Assembly (NCBI GenBank): GCA_947184155.2
Contig: CAMXCT020001786.1
Coordinates: 26,959-90,958 of the forward strand
Length of the DNA: 64,000 bases
Direction of reading: 5' to 3'
DNA from: Cladocopium goreaui
Lineage: Eukaryota > Sar > Dinophyceae > Suessiales > Symbiodiniaceae
The notes beneath the pieces were generated by a model that ran no database searches, was not told the origin of the DNA, and saw only the letters and a program-made list of their open reading frames with translations. Within the stretch, counting starts at the first letter, position 1; each line of letters starts with the position of its first letter. This document shows, in pieces, positions 59,301 through 64,000 of this stretch. Position numbers and translations under genes: made by a program.

Positions 59301-62300
59301 ATACACATACAAATACCGATACTTATGCATCTGCATCTACACATACACATACACTTAGACATACACATACATTTACGCATACATATGCATATGCATATAC
59401 ACATGTATATACATCGACATAGACATAGACACAAACACCAACATGTAAAGACACATACATACAGCATTGCGTTGCATTACATTGCGGTACACTACATTAG
59501 ATGACAGATTACATTATATTACATTACATCACATACGATACGTCCATCCGTTCGTACGCTTCCTCTCGGATTGGCGTCTGAAAATCTAACCTGCCCCAGT
59601 GGTGATTTTCCATAGCATCTCAGATGATACATCAACAGAAAGTCCAAGGTTAACAACCAGGGTACACAATAGCCATAGCAGCCATAGCACATTCACAGAG
59701 TGGTTGCTGAAACAAGGATCTTCCAACGGCTTCGTCTGAAAATAGGATGCCAAAAATGTCCCATGGTCATAGCTAAGCTCTTCCCCCCCAGAGTACGGCC
59801 ATAGCCCCCGCCTTGCAGATACAAAACCCCATGATACCATCATTAATCGGTTGACGCTCCGAACTCATGAAGTGGCCTCCATTGCTTCGTCAGCAGTGGT
59901 GGCAACTTTCTCCGCCTCTTCCCTCAGAAAAAAAGCGGTCTTTGGGGTGTGAGTGAGAGAATTGGGCGTCATGAAGGGACATTTCAAGTACAAACTCCCA
60001 TCCCCCTATATCATCACAAACTCCCTAGGAACGGATCCACCAAGCTGGGCCTTCAGGGGCATTGACGGCGAGTGATGAATTTGGACCAGCCATGGCCAGA
60101 GTGTCATGTTTGCGTTCCGCAAACTGCAATGGCCATTGGCGTCCGGAAATTAGTTACTGGTGCTTAGTAGGGAATTTTCGGGAATGATCCACAATCACCT
60201 CTAAGAATCATTCCATTCCCCCATTCCCATCCCCTACTAAGCACCAGTAAGATTAGTGATATCCTAACAGGAAATGATGATCAACCAGTGGATTTGGAGA
60301 TGCCCCAGGTGGCACAACGGGGCACCCAGGGCGCCGGACTTCTCTCGGGTAGCTTTCGCTTCATCTTCCTGCGGGAAAAGGATGGAAAAGGTACTGAAAT
60401 CCCAACAGAGGTCTTGGAAGCTGGACAGCTTATGACATTTATTAGAAATGAAACTCCTGAAAGGAACTTTGGGTTCCAAACCAATTGTATCTGGAAGATG
60501 ATCAGCGGAAAGCGTGATTTTTTCGGCACCGAAAAGGTGTCGTGGGGTGGTCGTCCAAACTTTTTGGGGCTGGGTTCACGACCAACTAAACACACCAGCT
60601 GGTGACTCCTATGCACCCTTTGATCACTCAAGTGGATATTCATCCCTGGGTGGTCTTGTCTAAAAACTCAATAAACTATGAATGCCGATCTTTTTGGGAT
60701 GTTCATTTGATTTTTGCCGTGCCAGGGCAAGGGCAAGTTCTTGTTGGTGAAATCCCATCAGCCAAGTCAAAAACTTGTGGGCCAAGTCATTGGTTACCTG
60801 AACCATTGGGATGATGACCTGTCCATCATTTCCATCGCTTGAAGAGATTTGAGGATATTCACTCACTACTTTTTTTCCTGGAAAGTGTTCAAATTCCTTT
60901 TTGTTGATCATGAAATCCCAATCAATCTCTGTTCATCCGGGGAACCTCCAATAAACTATGGGGATTTAGCGCCTTCAATAAGGGGCTACATCCCTTACTT
61001 CTGTTCACTATTCAAAAATTGCCGTTCCCTTCAGCTGGCCTCCTTTTTCTGCTTCTCCGCATAACACTTGGAGCCTCGGTCGTGGAAGTTGGCTAAGGGA
61101 AAGTGGTAGTGCAAAAGCAGCAAATCTCAGATGAAAATCCTCCAAAAGGAATCCTACATGGATATCACGGATGATTTTCCCATTATCACATTAAATTATC
61201 CAAGTGCACCAGAAAAAAAAAAACACAAGTTTCTGCGCTGTGACTGCCTGTGACTGACACATGTTCACACGGGCCAACTAAGATCATAATCCAAACAGAA
61301 TGATAGGTACCCGCCGGTAATTCAAGTAGCTATGGAAAATCACCATGCTTACAAAATCGGTAAATCATCTATAAATGGGCCATGGGCCGTGGCTTCCATA
61401 GCCTATGTTGCTTTACATCCTTGCTGTCTCTGGGATGGGTCAAGACTACTGGGGGCTCTGGGGCAATGGGAATGACTATGGTAATAAATTCCACAAGTCG
61501 GGATATGACCTATGAATACCTATGATTATACAAGCACTAGTAAGCATAACCACTTCATAGTGGAACTGCACACCCAAGTAGTGAGATTGCCCACGTTCTG
61601 TTTGTCTCAAGAACACTTGTGGCGAATGTGACCATCGTGACGTACATAGTTTTTGCACAGGTTCCCAAAAGTCTGATGCCATGTGCAGCCATAGCAACCA
61701 GCTATTTTGATGTGAAAACATGTGATATTTCCATATCATAACTGGTTTAAAACTGGTTTAAAACTTGAGAACTTAGCCACTAAATGGGGTAACTTACTGT
61801 AACTTAAAAAATAACTACGTCGTAACTACGTTGCCATCCCAGCTTTCCGTCAGCACTCGCGCCACGAAAAAATCCACTGGGCTTCCCGGGCAGTAGTTCT
61901 CCGTCCGCGCCGTGCCACAGAAGCCGCAGCCACCGCGGCAGGGCACGGGCGCAGCCTGTGATAACTAGTTCGTTGACATAACTTGCAAGGGATAAAACCA
62001 TAATTAATGATGATTAATGGTGATTAATCACCATAATTAATCATCATTAATCATCATTAATCATCATTAATCATCATTAATCAACACTACAAAGTTGGTT
62101 ACTGTCATACAACTTACATCTCAAACCAATGACACTAATCAATTCCTCCCTTTGGGGGGGCTTGGGGGGAGGGTAAAAACTGAAATATTTCAACAAAGGG
62201 GGGAGTTTGCAGAGGTTTATCTAAGCTAAAGTCTAGCATCCGGAGTACCTCCCCACCTGTTTTGGAAGCCCAAAACACATGTGGGTGGTATATTTCATAG

Positions 62301-63568
62301 GTGAAATATTTCTCGGAAATGTCTTGCCTTACCGCCCCCAAATATTCCAGGGTTATAGGGGGTTGATCTAATAACTTTGTAGTGTTCTAAGATCAGGATT
62401 CACCTTCAAAGGTTGGGACATTTTGGCCATGGAATGTCTTGCTGCCTTGCTTCACTGCGGAAAAAAAATGCCAAGAACCGATGGTCCCGTGGCATCCTTT
62501 GAGGTCTCTAAGTTGCTGAAAAACTTTTCGTGGGAGAGTTTAACATAAAGGGAAAATCCAATGAACCCCAAAAACACGATATATATAGAACAACAAAAAG
62601 CGCATATCAATCTAAGCGCATCGCTGCAATCCATCCCGGTAACTCTTAGTCATCTATAAAGCTATTGACCATTGAAAAGGCGATATAATCAGTATTTTCT
62701 AATGGGATAATATAGGATATATGATGAATAACCAACAAGACTATTTGGGTGTGTCTGAAAACGGGGATACCTCCCATTTCTGGTGCAAAAAAAAGAGCCT
62801 GACCCAGCACTGTCTAAGTTCGTCCAGGACCAAGGTCCCCTGACCGGCTCTTCCTCCTTCTTCTCCTCCTGCAGATGGGTTTTTTCTACCCTCTTTGCTG
62901 AGGGAATTCGCAACATTTCCCCCCGAAAAAAAAAAAAAAACGTCCAGATCTCACGCACCAAGGGTATCTAACCAGTAAGAATGAGAAGATCATCAAGATG
63001 CCGATATGACATGATCCAACCGCGAAAACAAGGGGATTTTTAGCCAGCAGACAGCTACATAAGACGTACAGCAAATCTTACCAACCAAAAGGGGGATTTA
63101 TATTATATGATATGATGTATATATATATATTAATACATATATATATGCATTTATCTGCAATAACCCAGTGAGATTGGGGACACCTCAAAGCCAGCGCAAC
63201 CTTCACGAAAAAATCCCATCAATCGATTGGCAAATCATGTGGGACATGTCATAAACCTACAGTTTGGAGATGAAATTTATCGCCCATTTATAGTAATCAG
63301 TAACATTGGGGATGGTTTATGGCATTGTCTTTACCACCTTTCCGGCTCTTGGAACTTGTCCGACTTCGAAAGCGAGAGAGCCAGGTCACCGTCTCTACAC
63401 CACAAGGTCCAAAGCGCCACAATTGGCCACTGAAAAATCACCCTAGAAACCAGCATGGAACCCCTAAAAGGAATAGCTTTGGATGATGGCCCAATTCCTT
63501 GGTCTCAGCCGCCGCTCCGCCGCTACCAGAGGCACCCTTCACCTCAGCGGAAGATGTAACACAACTGG
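56302..63568 (-). CDS. A20/AN1-type zinc-finger protein (multi-exon)
   Basis: Exons with continuous phase: 61955-61892, 61074-61040, 60368-60326, 58981-58953, 58699-58668, 58458-58392, 57921-57828, 56677-56619, 56330-56302. An upstream exon at 63568-63498 is tentative. The A20 finger reads [17 protein letters not shown] then CSKCY, the family pattern C-x3-C-x11-C-x2-C, with an intron splitting the third Cys codon. An acidic and basic linker follows. The AN1 finger then reads [25 protein letters not shown], and after one more junction [21 protein letters not shown]20/AN1 proteins bind ubiquitin and act in stress responses in plants and animals. In that family the AN1 finger usually ends the protein. 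Here two more exons ([21 protein letters not shown]) follow in phase, leading on to 54772. The AN1 His in FCxxH is Cys here. The start codon was not identified. Confidence 0.8.
56406..56506. mobile_element. TA-flanked palindromic MITE, copy 1
   Basis: 101 bp with terminal inverted repeats of about 30 bp (CCCTCTGGTAAACTAACAT... at the left, its complement at the right, a few mismatches), flanked by TA on both sides. This is the signature of Tc1/mariner-related (Stowaway-type) MITEs. Confidence 0.85.
57278..57420. repeat. TATATACA microsatellite
   Basis: TATATATACATATA runs of about 140 bp. Intronic in the A20/AN1 model. Confidence 0.93.
59240..59470 (+). repeat. ACATAC / CATACG imperfect microsatellite
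   Basis: ACACATACACATAC-type words with drift (ACATAGACATAG, CATATGCATATG). The open frames here are repeat artefacts. Confidence 0.85.
60154..60250. mobile_element. 97-bp palindromic element (MITE-like)
   Basis: TTACTGGTGCTTAGTAGGG and its exact complement close the two ends (19 bp). A weaker inner inverted repeat around GGAATGATCC / AATCATTCC suggests a near-complete hairpin. The target duplication is unclear. It lies in the A20/AN1 model between 60326 and 58981. Confidence 0.8.
61990..62095. repeat. ATTAATCATC short tandem repeat with palindrome
   Basis: ATTAATCATC repeats run after an inverted stretch ATTAATGGTGATTAATCACCATAATTAAT. Intergenic or intronic. Confidence 0.75.
62690..63497 (-). 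other. Possible 5' exons of the A20/AN1 gene; not resolved
   Basis: Two segments are open on the minus strand with plausible acceptors. About 62800-62872 follows CATCTGCAG| and reads [19 protein letters not shown]. About 63345-63412 reads [20 protein letters not shown] could not phase them with 63568-63498 or 61955. The remainder holds a TA patch near 63110-63150. Confidence 0.3.
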
Positions 63569-63832
63569 CTGCGGAAAAATGGGAATCGCACAACCACCAT
63601 GGGTTAAAAAAGGCCAAGATGGGAGTTGCCAAACAGTAAAACCGGGAAATATGTGTGTGTTTTCCGCAAGCGAAAAGTTGGGCAAAGTTGGGTCAATGAC
63701 CCTGGCTGGCAAGTCCCTCGTTCCGAATTCCTTCATTCATGAGTCACCAACAACCGAGCTAGCTACATGAAGAAACACTGAGACATCAACAAAAAAGTCT
63801 TTCGACCCAATCCAGAAGACATGGTAGATTTA

Positions 63833-63932
63833 CCCTCTGGTAAACTAACATAGCTATTGAAAATGGCCATTTATAGTGGAATTAACCATTAAAAATAGTG
63901 ATTTTCCATAGCTATGTTAGTTTACCAGAGGG
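63833..63932. mobile_element. TA-flanked palindromic MITE, copy 2
   Basis: 100 bp, with the same terminal repeats as 56406-56506, again flanked by TA. The two copies differ at several internal positions. A truncated relative begins at about 47705 (CCTCTGGTAAACTAACATAG). Confidence 0.87.
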
Positions 63933-64000
63933 TATGTAGATTTAACTTTAAAGAACGACTAGACATAGATTCATGATGATCCATGAAGATCTGATTTGGA

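Overview
The window looks like nuclear DNA of a dinoflagellate (Symbiodiniaceae-like; the genus cannot be fixed from sequence alone). The reasons are TTTAGGG-type telomere-like repeats, a Ty1/copia element of the kind common in these genomes, genes cut into very short exons by long repeat-filled introns, frequent GC-AG introns, AG|G acceptors, and consecutive genes on one strand. Few long open frames outside the retrotransposon are real. Most lie in simple repeats.

Left part (1-11.6 kb): a nearly complete Ty1/copia retrotransposon (1204-10767) with two 189-bp LTRs that look identical and a 5-bp target duplication. It sits inside an interstitial telomere-like minisatellite. It encodes gag, a zinc knuckle, a DTG protease, a GRF-type zinc finger, a cytosine-methyltransferase-like domain, integrase, reverse transcriptase and RNase H. 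The frame is broken at several points, and gag carries an 866-bp terminal-inverted-repeat insertion with 119-bp internal repeats.

Middle and right (about 16-64 kb): I rebuilt exons by eye from reading frame, splice sites and intron phase. They suggest a co-directional series on the minus strand. From right to left: (i) an A20/AN1 zinc-finger gene (about 63.6-57.8 kb) whose exon phases run on into a long extension ending at 50291; (ii) a small three-exon gene (49943-47531); (iii) a single-exon secreted Cys-rich protein (44618-43977); (iv) a gene ending in a GGADKGGILVREG / GARVKELQLLGERL / GPQSGW domain (about 42.6-35.4 kb); (v) an alpha/beta-hydrolase gene with several N-terminal hydrophobic segments (34739 to about 29.2 kb); (vi) unassigned exons (27.2-25.9 kb); (vii) a type II thioesterase-like alpha/beta hydrolase (about 25.3-16.8 kb). 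Genes v to vii could be two or three genes, or one fused unit.

The rest is repeats: GATA/GACA, TATG, TAATG and TA arrays, TA-flanked palindromic MITE-like elements, a duplicated foldback element, and one 100-N assembly gap. All exon models are hand-made and need transcript support. The domain calls for A20, AN1, the two hydrolases and the copia polyprotein are the firmest.
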